A program made the position numbers and the translations under genes. Below the pieces are notes generated by a model that was given only the letters and a program-made list of their open reading frames with translations, was not told where the DNA came from and ran no database searches. Positions 1 through 6,421 of a DNA stretch of 7,180 nt are shown one piece after another. Origin of the DNA: Defluviitaleaceae bacterium (GTDB taxonomy: Bacteria; Bacillota_A; Clostridia; Lachnospirales; WQUN01); NCBI GenBank assembly GCA_009779525.1, contig WREB01000062.1, positions 1-7,180 of the forward strand. The letters run 5' to 3'. Within the stretch, counting starts at the first letter, position 1. The number at the start of each line of letters is the position of its first letter.

Positions 1-1596
1 AAAGCGCCGGCATGGTGCAGCGTCGATCTTCGCGACGGCAACCAGAGCATAAAGACGCCGATGTCGCTGGAAAAAAAGCTTGAATTTTTCAAATTTTTGA
101 CGGAGACGGGTTTCAAGGAAATCGAAATCGGGTTCCCCTCGGCGTCGGAGACGGAGTTCCAATTCGCGCGGGCGCTAATCGAGCGCGGCCTGATCCCTGA
201 CGACGTGACGGTTCAGGTGCTTACGCAGTCCCGCGAAAAAATTATCAGAAGGACTTTCGAGGCGCTTCGCGGCGTGCGGAGGGCGATCGTACACCTGTAC
301 AACAACACGGCCCCGCTTTGGAGGCAGATCGTCTTTGAGAAGACCAAGGATGAGATCGTCGAAATCGCCGTGGAGGGCGCGAACCTATTAAACGAGATGG
401 CCGAACTGTACGGGCCCGAAAGGTTCGCGTTCGAGTATTCGCCGGAATGCTTTTCGCAGACCGAAATCGAGTTTTCGCTCGAGGTTTGCGACGCCGTAAT
501 GGACGCGTGGAGCGGCAGAAATGGGAGAATCGTCAATCTGCCGCTCACCGTCGAAAGCGCGACGCCGAACGTGCACGCGGACCAGGTAGAGTACATGTGC
601 AAAAATTTGGCGAACCGCGGGGACATCATCGTCTGCCTGCACGCGCACAACGACAGGGGGACCGCGGTCGCGGCGACCGAGTTCGGGCTGATGGCGGGCG
701 CCGACAGAGTCGAGGGCACGCTCTTCGGCAACGGGGAGCGCACCGGCAACGCCGACATCGTCACGCTCGCGTTAAACCTGTATTCGCAGGGGATCGACCC
801 CGGGCTCGACTTTTCCGACATCGACAAAGCGATCGAAGTCTACGAGTTATCGACGGGCATCCCGGTGCACCCTCGGCACCCTTACGCCGGCGATCTCGTT
901 TACACCTCGTTTTCGGGCGGGCATCAGGACGCGATCCACAAGGGAATGAAGCGGATGAAGGAACGAAACGGAACTTGGGAAGTCCCGTACCTTCCGATCG
1001 ACCCGAGGGACGTCGGGCGCAGCTTCGACCCGGTAATCCGGTTCAACAGCCAGTCCGGAAAGGGCGGCGCCGCGTTCATACTCGAGCACAACTACGGGAT
1101 AACCGTGCCGAAAAAAATGCAGGGCGACTTCGGGCCGAAAGTCATCGAGGCGTGCGACGCCAACGGAAACGAGATGACGCCGGACGAGGTGTACGGCCTG
1201 TTTAAAGAGACTTACATCAATCTTTCAAATCCGGTGCTGCTTGAAAAATACAGCGAGAGTTCCGGAGAGCCGGCTTCGATAAAGGCGGTGCTTTCGGTCG
1301 GCGGTGAGACGGCGGAAGTAGCGGGCGAGGGCGGAGGCATGGTCGACGCGTTTTGCAACGCGCTTTCCGGTTTTCTTTCGTTCGGGTTCGAAATCAAAAA
1401 CTATAGCCAGCACGCGATGGAAAGCGGAAACAGGTCCCGCGCGATCACCTACGTCGAAATCGAATCCGAAACGGCGTCCGGCAAAAAAACGTATTTCGGC
1501 GCCGGCCTATCCGGCGACATAGGCGCCTCGTCGCTTCGCGCGGTCGTAAGCGCGGTAAACAAGGCGCTTATCGACGCGGGGCGCTTTACAAGATAA
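1..1596 (+). CDS. leuA: 2-isopropylmalate synthase, type 2 (LeuA), 5'-truncated by window edge
   Basis: This enzyme condenses acetyl-CoA with 2-oxoisovalerate to give 2-isopropylmalate, the first committed step of leucine biosynthesis, in the cytoplasm. The frame is open from base 1, and the first 20 codons already read as conserved LeuA sequence, including SVDLRDGNQ (19-45), which carries the catalytic Arg and metal-binding Asp. The ATG at 61 is therefore an internal Met; the true start lies upstream. Further family marks are the metal-binding HAH in LHAHNDRGTAVA (HAH at 640-648), FGNGERTGN (about 724-750) and HPYAGDLVYTSFSGGHQDAI (about 877-936). From about 1270 to the stop lies the C-terminal LeuA regulatory/dimerisation domain, where leucine feedback is known to act in this family; it ends with GLSGDIGASSLRAVVSAVNKA. 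The 531 visible residues fit the long form of about 550 residues, so only a short N-terminus is missing. It ends in TAA, overlapping the convergent tmcAL by 11 bases. Confidence 0.95.
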   Translation, partial: KAPAWCSVDLRDGNQSIKTPMSLEKKLEFFKFLTETGFKEIEIGFPSASETEFQFARALIERGLIPDDVTVQVLTQSREKIIRRTFEALRGVRRAIVHLYNNTAPLWRQIVFEKTKDEIVEIAVEGANLLNEMAELYGPERFAFEYSPECFSQTEIEFSLEVCDAVMDAWSGRNGRIVNLPLTVESATPNVHADQVEYMCKNLANRGDIIVCLHAHNDRGTAVAATEFGLMAGADRVEGTLFGNGERTGNADIVTLALNLYSQGIDPGLDFSDIDKAIEVYELSTGIPVHPRHPYAGDLVYTSFSGGHQDAIHKGMKRMKERNGTWEVPYLPIDPRDVGRSFDPVIRFNSQSGKGGAAFILEHNYGITVPKKMQGDFGPKVIEACDANGNEMTPDEVYGLFKETYINLSNPVLLEKYSESSGEPASIKAVLSVGGETAEVAGEGGGMVDAFCNALSGFLSFGFEIKNYSQHAMESGNRSRAITYVEIESETASGKKTYFGAGLSGDIGASSLRAVVSAVNKALIDAGRFTR

Positions 1597-2785
1597 CCAG
1601 CGGAACCGAATATTCGTAACCGATTTTTTTCGGCCGGCGGTAGGCGAGCGAATAGATGTCGGCGACCGCGATCTCTCTTTCAAGCAGCCTAAGCGCGCCG
1701 CCGTTAAGCTGCGCCGCGGCGTGCTTTAGGTTAACGACGACCGGGAGCGCCGCGCGTTCGCGCAGTTTGGAGAGCAGGCGCGCGCTTTCCCTTTTGAAGC
1801 CGAGCACGCGTATGTAGGGAGGCCCCGCGAGCTTTGCCTCGCGCAGCTCGTCTGCCCCGATGTCGAGCAGAAGATTGTTTGCGGCGCGCTTGAGGCGCGT
1901 TAAAGTAAATCGCTTCGTTTTTACCGTCTTAAGCAGTTCGTCGAGCGAGCCCGCGCCTTCGCAAAACCTAATAAACCTGTTTTCGAGGCCCTCGGAAAAT
2001 TCCGCGCGCGTCCTTACTCGCTCGGGCGGCATTGTCCGAAGCAGGTAGGCGATCGCCTGGAAGAAAGCGTCCGGCCGCGCGGTTTCGCCGTTTTCCGCCG
2101 CCTGTCGCAAAATTTCGAAGGCGCTTTCGGGCATATAGTTCTTTGCTTCGCTTATCCGGCCGTCGTAAACAAGGCCGCGCAGCGCGCGCGCGTTGAATCC
2201 GTATTCCGCGCGCCTGACGGCCACCGGTTCGATTTTGGATGATAACCCGTTCAGCGCCCTGACGTATTCGACCGCGAGTATGTCGTTCGGGCGCGTCATA
2301 AAAATTTTTGGTATCCCGCAAGTTTCTTCGAGCGCCGCGGCGCGCGCCGAGGCAAAAGAAATCCCCTCCCCGAGTTTTTTACGCAGGTTTTTTTTAAATT
2401 CGCCGGATTCGTCGGCAAGCGCGGCTGCCGCGTTCGCTATCGTCTGCATGTCGCCGGTTTCGCTTCCGAAGCAGCAGTACCCGACTATCCCCGAGGCTTC
2501 AAGGATCCGCGCGGCGGCACAGGCGAAATAGCTCGCTCCGGCGCAGGCGTATATGAACGGAAGCTCGACGACCAAGTCCGCGCCGCACCTAAGCGCCATC
2601 TCGCATCGCCTGCGCTTGTCGCACAGGGCGGGCTCGCCGCGCTGCGTGAAGTTGCCGCCGATAACCGCTACGACGCTATGCGCGCCGGTCATGCGTTTCG
2701 CCTCTTCCAAATGAAAGAGGTGCCCGTTGTGGAAGGGGTTGTATTCGGCGATTACGCCGATCGCCAATCCTCCGTCTGTTTGCAT
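1586..2785 (-). CDS. tmcAL: tRNA(Met) cytidine acetate ligase (TmcAL, formerly YlbM/DUF795)
   Basis: Known members use ATP and acetate to form acetyl-adenylate and acetylate the wobble cytidine (ac4C34) of elongator tRNA-Met. The 399-residue product matches the family's usual length and shows its marks in order. IAEYNPFHNGH (residues 12-22) contains the HxGH nucleotidylyltransferase motif at 19-22. GGNFTQRGEPA is at 43-53 and VVELPFIYA at about 72-80. FGSE is at 106-109, and PNDILAVEYVRAL lies near residue 175. A C-terminal segment, RVLGFKRESARLLSKL, matches the family's second domain. The ATG at 2785 is chosen because GAGG sits 8 bases upstream; a TTG six codons further in has GGAGG directly against it, too close to serve. 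The N-terminal domain has several cysteines between residues 55 and 105 (55, 61, 67, 81, 89, 104, 105), whose meaning is unclear. The gene is divergent from cheR and convergent with leuA, so it is likely monocistronic. Confidence 0.92.
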   Translation of the reverse strand: MQTDGGLAIGVIAEYNPFHNGHLFHLEEAKRMTGAHSVVAVIGGNFTQRGEPALCDKRRRCEMALRCGADLVVELPFIYACAGASYFACAAARILEASGIVGYCCFGSETGDMQTIANAAAALADESGEFKKNLRKKLGEGISFASARAAALEETCGIPKIFMTRPNDILAVEYVRALNGLSSKIEPVAVRRAEYGFNARALRGLVYDGRISEAKNYMPESAFEILRQAAENGETARPDAFFQAIAYLLRTMPPERVRTRAEFSEGLENRFIRFCEGAGSLDELLKTVKTKRFTLTRLKRAANNLLLDIGADELREAKLAGPPYIRVLGFKRESARLLSKLRERAALPVVVNLKHAAAQLNGGALRLLEREIAVADIYSLAYRRPKKIGYEYSVPLVIL

Positions 2786-2807
2786 TAAAACAGCCTCATG
2801 TTATTAT
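2779..2807 (+). promoter_or_regulatory. Possible sigma-70-type promoter for cheR
   Basis: TTTGCA (2779-2784, 4 of 6 matches to TTGACA) is followed by a 17-base spacer and TATTAT (2802-2807, 5 of 6 matches to TATAAT). Transcription would start near 2814, giving a short leader that still contains the cheR ribosome binding site. It overlaps the start of the divergent tmcAL. On the minus strand the same AT-rich patch reads GATAAT, a possible -10 for tmcAL, but I see no good -35 for it. No sigma-28 (flagellar) consensus was found. This is a match by eye only. Confidence 0.35.
2794..2797 (-). promoter_or_regulatory. Ribosome binding site of tmcAL
   Basis: On the minus strand the sequence reads TGAGG followed by an 8-base spacer and then the ATG at 2785. 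This supports the chosen start over the internal TTG at codon 7. Confidence 0.6.
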
Positions 2808-2824
2808 TATCGCCACAATCCGCC

Positions 2825-2829
2825 GGGAG
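2825..2829 (+). promoter_or_regulatory. Ribosome binding site of cheR (decides start)
   Basis: GGGAG lies 7 bases before the ATG at 2837. An in-frame upstream ATG at 2798 has no comparable site and would add 13 residues with no similarity to CheR, so 2837 is preferred. Confidence 0.7.
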
Positions 2830-2836
2830 CCTGAAA

Positions 2837-3655
2837 ATGAAGGACATCACCGACAGAGAATTCGCGCTGCTTCGCGATTATATAAAAATCAATTTCGGCA
2901 TCAACCTGGGCGACGAAAAAAAATCGCTCATATATTCGCGCCTGCGGACGACGCTGCTCGAGCTCGGGTTCGACGACTTCACCCAGTACTACGACTACCT
3001 CGTCGGCGACAAGACGCAGCAGGCGGTCGTCCGCTTCATCGACAAGGTCACGACCAACCACACGTTTTTTATGCGCGAGGTCGACCATTTCGACTACTTC
3101 CGCGAAACGGTACTTCCGTACATAGAGGACGCGCACCGGCAGGAAAAAGACCTGCGCCTTTGGTGCGCGGCCTGCTCTTCCGGGGAGGAATCGAACACGC
3201 TGCAGATGATCGTGCAGGATTACTTCAAGGGCAGGCCAGACCGCTGGAACACGCAGATACTCGCGACCGACATTTCGACGCAGGTGCTGGACAAGGCGGT
3301 GATGAGCGTCTACCTCGACGAAAGCCTCGTTTCGCTTCCGGAGCGGTGGAGGAAGGATTACTTCGCCAAATACGACGCGACCCACAGCGCGGTCAAAGAC
3401 GAAATCAAAAGCCAGATAGTCTACCGCAAGTTTAATCTTATGGAGACGAAACTTCCCTTCAAGCGCAAGTTCCAGGTGATATTTTGCCGGAACGTGATGA
3501 TTTATTTCGACAACAAGACGCGCGACGACTTGGTCAAGCGTTTCTACGACGCGACCGAACAGGGCGGCTATCTTTTCATCGGCCATTCGGAGTCGCTCAA
3601 CCACACCGCGACGCAGTATAAATATATCATGCCGGCTGTCTACCGCAAAATTTGA
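2837..3655 (+). CDS. cheR: CheR, chemotaxis receptor glutamate O-methyltransferase
   Basis: CheR transfers methyl groups from S-adenosylmethionine to glutamates on chemoreceptors, the adaptation arm of chemotaxis, and acts in the cytoplasm at the receptor array. The 272-residue product has the usual two parts. A helical N-terminal domain (about 1-65) is followed by a Rossmann methyltransferase domain (about 70-272). Visible motifs are TTNHTFFMREVDHF (72-85, the family's FFRE region), LWCAACSSGEE (108-118, SAM-binding loop), ILATDIS (141-147, SAM-binding Asp), FCRNVMIYFD (216-225, the family's FCRNV-YF motif) and GHSESL (249-254). The start at 2837 is set by GGGAG 7 bases upstream. After SGEE the common P-Y is replaced by S-N. 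It is the first gene of the chemotaxis cluster, 72 bases before cheA. No pentapeptide-tethering or TPR extension is present. Confidence 0.95.
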   Translation: MKDITDREFALLRDYIKINFGINLGDEKKSLIYSRLRTTLLELGFDDFTQYYDYLVGDKTQQAVVRFIDKVTTNHTFFMREVDHFDYFRETVLPYIEDAHRQEKDLRLWCAACSSGEESNTLQMIVQDYFKGRPDRWNTQILATDISTQVLDKAVMSVYLDESLVSLPERWRKDYFAKYDATHSAVKDEIKSQIVYRKFNLMETKLPFKRKFQVIFCRNVMIYFDNKTRDDLVKRFYDATEQGGYLFIGHSESLNHTATQYKYIMPAVYRKI

Positions 3656-3687
3656 CACTTGTTTTTAGTTACCCCATGTAGTTTAAT
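3652..3687 (+). promoter_or_regulatory. Possible promoter in the cheR-cheA gap
   Basis: The 72-base gap (3656-3727) is AT-richer than its surroundings. TTGTTT (3659-3664) with a 17-base spacer and TTTAAT (3682-3687, 5 of 6 matches to the -10) could form a weak promoter. A perfect TTGACA (3652-3657) overlaps the cheR stop codon, but the hexamer 17 bases on (CATGTA) is poor. Either could give cheA and cheW their own start. No terminator hairpin is visible in the gap, so read-through from cheR is equally plausible. Confidence 0.25.
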
Positions 3688-3715
3688 AATGCCCAAACCG
3701 CAACCGTTTACGAAA

Positions 3716-3720
3716 GGGTG
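3716..3720 (+). promoter_or_regulatory. Ribosome binding site of cheA (supports TTG start)
   Basis: AAAGGGTG (3713-3720) lies 7 bases before the TTG at 3728. The next in-frame ATG (3752) would remove the first eight residues of the P1 domain, so TTG is preferred. Confidence 0.65.
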
Positions 3721-3727
3721 ACGCGCA

Positions 3728-5815
3728 TTGGCGGATTTCGACAGGGAATCCATGCTCGAAATGTTCATCTTCGAGATGAACACTCTGATCGAACAGCTGG
3801 AACAGACGATCGTGCAAAGCGAGACTGAGTACAACAGCGACCAAATAAACGAAATATTCCGCATAATGCATACGATAAAGGGTTCGGCCGCGATGATGAT
3901 GTTCGACAACATCGCCGGCGTCGCCCACGCGGTCGAGGACCTTTTCTACTACCTGCGCGAAGAATCGCCCACCGATATCGACTACCCGACGCTTTCCGAC
4001 CACGTGCTCGAGGGCGCGGATTTCGTGAAGGCCGAACTTATGAAGATACAAGACGGAGAACCCGCGGACGGAGACGGCTCCGCGCTTTCGGCGAGCATCA
4101 AAAGCTTCCTCGGCGTGCTTAAGGGCATGGGAGCGGCCCCCGCTGGGCTGAAAGCCGAAAAGGCCGAAACCGCGAAACCCGAAGCCGAAGCGGCCAGGGG
4201 CAAGGCCGACATGCTGCACCGCTACAAGGTCCGCATCCATTTCGAGGAAGGCTGCGAGATGGAAAACATAAGGGCGTACACGCTTGTGCATAACCTCGGC
4301 GACATGGCGCACGAGGTTTCGTACGTGCCGGACGACATTATCGACGATTCGGCGATCGAGATCATACGCAAAAACGGCTTCATGCTCTACTTCAGCAGCG
4401 ACACTTCGTATAAAAAGGTGCACGACCACCTGAGCCAGACGGTCTACCTCAAGACGCTCAATTTGGAAGAACTCACGGACGCGCCGGAAGAAGGCGCCGC
4501 GCCCGGCGCGGCCGAAATTTCGGAAGAAGACAAGGCCGAAGCTAAGGCCTCTCATGACGAGGCCGGGGAATCGCCCGCGCCAAAGCGGGAAGTCTTGCAA
4601 AAGACTGCGTCCGCGGCGAACGAAGAAGCGTCGCAGGCAAAAAAAAGCTCCCAGGCCCCCGCGCACATGATCAGCGTAAACGTAAAGAAGCTCGACGACT
4701 TGCTTAACCTGATGGGCGAGCTCGTCATATCCGAGGCGATGGTGACGCAAAACTCCGAGCTCGAGGGCCTGCAGCTCGATTCGTTCCACAAGGACACGCG
4801 CCAGCTCCAAAAAAACATAAACGACCTTCAGGGCATAATCCTCTCCATGCGCATGGTCCCGCTATCCAACACTTTCTATAAGATGCACCGGATCGTGCGC
4901 GACATGTGCCGCCAGCTCGACAAGGACGTGCAGCTCGACATCGTCGGCGAAGAAACCGAAGTCGACAAAAACGTGATCGAGCACATAGCCGACCCGATAA
5001 TGCACATCATAAGAAACTCGATCGACCACGGGGTGGAGAAGCCCGCCGACCGAAAAAAGGCGGGCAAGCCGGAAAAGGCGCGCGTGCTGCTTGAGGCGAA
5101 AAATTCCGGCGGGGACGTCCTCATAATAATCAAGGACGACGGCGCAGGCTTAAATAGGGATAAGATATTAAAGAAGGCGATCGACAACGGGCTCTTAAAA
5201 AAGCCCGAGTCGGAGTATACGGATAAAGAGATACACCAATTCATCTTCCTCCCGGGCTTTTCGACCAACGAAAACGTCACGGCCTATTCGGGCAGGGGCG
5301 TCGGGATGGACGTCGTGACCGCCAACCTCGAGTATGTCGGCGGGACCGTGATCGTGGATTCGACGCCCGGCGAAGGCAGCGCGTTCACGCTGAAGATTCC
5401 GCTCACGCTCGCTATCATCGAGGGGATGTCGGTGCTGCTCGCGGGCGCGAGGTACACGCTCCCGATCGTCTCGATCATCAAGTCGTTCAAGGCGCCGAAG
5501 GATAAACTTTTCAAGGACCCGAACGGCAACGAGATGATCACCGAACGCGGCGAAATCTACAACATCGTTCGCCTCCATGAATTTTTCGGGGTCGAGGGCG
5601 CGATAACCAACATCGAGGACGGAATATTAATTATGCTTGAGAACAACGAGCAGACGATCTGCCTGCTTGTCGACGACCTGATAGGCCAGCAGCAGGTGGT
5701 CGTGAAGTCGATGCCCAAATACTTCAAAAAAGTAAGGGGCCTGAGCGGCTGCACGCTGCTCGGCAACGGCGACATAAGCCTTATCGTAGACGTCGCCGGC
5801 CTGTTCGACAAATAA
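3728..5815 (+). CDS. cheA: CheA, chemotaxis histidine kinase
   Basis: CheA autophosphorylates and passes phosphate to CheY and CheB, under control of receptor and CheW. All five domains are visible in the 695 residues. P1 HPt is about 1-105, with phospho-accepting His48 in HTIKGSA. P2, the response-regulator docking domain, is about 163-245 (YKVRIHFEEGCEMENIRAY). P3 dimerisation is about 313-375 (VNVKKLDDLLNLMGELVISE). P4 is the ATPase, with N box DPIMHIIRNSIDHG at 422-435, G1 DDGAGLN at 470-476, F box FLPGFST at 507-513 and G2 GRGVGMD at 522-528. P5, CheW-like, runs from about 555 to the end (GCTLLGNGDISLIVDVAGL). Linkers at about 130-160 and 250-312 are rich in Ala, Glu and Lys, as expected for flexible tethers. 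Translation starts at TTG. All key kinase residues are present, so it should be active. cheW follows after 40 bases. An intact P2 implies CheY or CheB partners encoded elsewhere. Confidence 0.97.
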   Translation: MADFDRESMLEMFIFEMNTLIEQLEQTIVQSETEYNSDQINEIFRIMHTIKGSAAMMMFDNIAGVAHAVEDLFYYLREESPTDIDYPTLSDHVLEGADFVKAELMKIQDGEPADGDGSALSASIKSFLGVLKGMGAAPAGLKAEKAETAKPEAEAARGKADMLHRYKVRIHFEEGCEMENIRAYTLVHNLGDMAHEVSYVPDDIIDDSAIEIIRKNGFMLYFSSDTSYKKVHDHLSQTVYLKTLNLEELTDAPEEGAAPGAAEISEEDKAEAKASHDEAGESPAPKREVLQKTASAANEEASQAKKSSQAPAHMISVNVKKLDDLLNLMGELVISEAMVTQNSELEGLQLDSFHKDTRQLQKNINDLQGIILSMRMVPLSNTFYKMHRIVRDMCRQLDKDVQLDIVGEETEVDKNVIEHIADPIMHIIRNSIDHGVEKPADRKKAGKPEKARVLLEAKNSGGDVLIIIKDDGAGLNRDKILKKAIDNGLLKKPESEYTDKEIHQFIFLPGFSTNENVTAYSGRGVGMDVVTANLEYVGGTVIVDSTPGEGSAFTLKIPLTLAIIEGMSVLLAGARYTLPIVSIIKSFKAPKDKLFKDPNGNEMITERGEIYNIVRLHEFFGVEGAITNIEDGILIMLENNEQTICLLVDDLIGQQQVVVKSMPKYFKKVRGLSGCTLLGNGDISLIVDVAGLFDK

Positions 5816-5833
5816 AAACCGAAGACGATACTC

Positions 5834-5852
5834 ACTTGCCGGGGGGGCGAGT
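5834..5852 (+). promoter_or_regulatory. G-rich ribosome binding site of cheW within a small hairpin
   Basis: A run of seven G (5841-5847) ends 8 bases before the TTG start at 5856 and is the only Shine-Dalgarno candidate. CTTGCC (5835-5840) can pair with GGCGAG (5846-5851), leaving five G in the loop; A5834-T5852 may extend the stem to 7 pairs including one G-U. The ribosome binding site is thus partly in the stem and partly in the loop, which could lower cheW translation. Confidence 0.4.
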
Positions 5853-5855
5853 TTA

Positions 5856-6332
5856 TTGGCTATAGAGCATGATCCGTTGTTAAACACCGAAGTAGTCGTC
5901 GAGGATACGATCAAGGACCAATACCTGACCTTCGAGGTAGACGGCGAGGATTACGGGATCGAGATAGCGAAAGTCAAAGAAATCATAAAGATGCAGGCGA
6001 TAACGCATGTCCCGGACATGCCGGACTACATCGAGGGGATAACCAACCTGCGCGGCGACCTGATCGGAGTCGTCAACGTGCGCAGGCGCTTCGGGATGGA
6101 ACAAAAAGCCTATGACGAATCCACGTGCATCGTCGTGATTTTCTACCTCGACTACCTGATCGGGCTTATCGTCGACGACGTGAAGGAGACCGCCACGATC
6201 CAGGAAAACCAGATCTCGCAGCCGCCAAACGCCAAGCTCAACTACGCCAACCAATTCATCCGCAACATAGGGCAGGTCGGGGACGAAATCAAGCTGCTGC
6301 TCGACCTCGAACGTTTCCTGCTTCAGGAATAG
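5856..6332 (+). CDS. cheW: CheW, chemotaxis coupling protein
   Basis: CheW is the cytoplasmic scaffold that links CheA (through its P5 domain) to chemoreceptors. The 158 residues consist of a non-conserved N-terminal stretch (1-20) and one CheW domain (about 21-157). Conserved marks are QYLTFEVDGEDYGIEI (22-37), VP (52-53), YIEGITNLRGDLIG (58-71) with the receptor/kinase-interface Arg66, RRRFG (76-80), IGLIVDDV (about 102-109) and a C-terminal LLLDLERFL. The start is TTG at 5856; there is no nearby ATG or GTG in frame, and a later TTG (5877) lacks a ribosome binding site. In the usual NLRG-x-x-x-P-V-x-D-(L/V)-R motif, this protein has Gly71 for Pro and Asn74 for Asp. It lies 40 bases after cheA without a terminator between them, so the two are probably cotranscribed. 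A strong terminator follows. Confidence 0.95.
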   Translation: MAIEHDPLLNTEVVVEDTIKDQYLTFEVDGEDYGIEIAKVKEIIKMQAITHVPDMPDYIEGITNLRGDLIGVVNVRRRFGMEQKAYDESTCIVVIFYLDYLIGLIVDDVKETATIQENQISQPPNAKLNYANQFIRNIGQVGDEIKLLLDLERFLLQE

Positions 6333-6347
6333 ATAAGTGAAGCCGTA

Positions 6348-6386
6348 AAGGGCGTATCATCCCGCCGGGATGGTGCGTCTTTTTTT
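6348..6386 (+). terminator. Rho-independent terminator after cheW
   Basis: GGCGTATCATCCC (6351-6363), a three-base loop GCC (6364-6366) and GGGATGGTGCGTC (6367-6379) form a 13-pair stem with three G-U pairs and no mismatch, followed at once by seven T (6380-6386). G6350 and AAA (6347-6349) can pair further into the T tract. It starts 15 bases after the cheW stop and closes the cheR-cheA-cheW unit. Confidence 0.9.
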
Positions 6387-6411
6387 ACGCTTAAGAGAAT
6401 GCGACACATAT

Positions 6412-6416
6412 GGGAG
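6412..6416 (+). promoter_or_regulatory. Ribosome binding site of the RACo-like gene (decides start)
   Basis: GGGAG lies 5 bases before the ATG at 6422. An in-frame ATG at 6410, which would add MGAK, overlaps this site and has only a weak purine stretch upstream, so 6422 is preferred. Confidence 0.55.
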
Positions 6417-6421
6417 CGAAG

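Noticed and set aside
447..1205. 252-codon + strand frame inside leuA
   Set aside because: Arg-rich shifted-frame translation of leuA with no family features; the leuA frame is conserved throughout.
61..1596. LeuA starting at the ATG at 61
   Set aside because: The 20 codons before it are in frame, open, and encode the conserved SVDLRDGNQ active-site segment, so this Met is internal and the gene begins before the window.
2807..3658. 283-codon reading frame on the minus strand across all of cheR
   Set aside because: The + strand frame is an unmistakable CheR. The antisense frame gives low-complexity Val/Arg/Leu-rich sequence with no family motif; it is open only because codons whose complement is a stop are rare here.
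3656..3727. Possible small RNA or riboswitch in the cheR-cheA gap
   Set aside because: Only 72 bases, with no stable hairpin plus T tract and no recognisable conserved RNA motif; at most a weak promoter and the cheA ribosome binding site.
4141..4200. Repetitive-looking GCCGAA/GCGAAA stretch
   Set aside because: It encodes the Ala/Glu/Lys-rich flexible linker between CheA P1 and P2; it is low-complexity coding sequence, not a DNA repeat element.
3683..4810. 375-codon reading frame on the minus strand across the first half of cheA
   Set aside because: It mirrors the P1, P2 and linker region of CheA and has no recognisable motif; it is explained by the codon bias of cheA.
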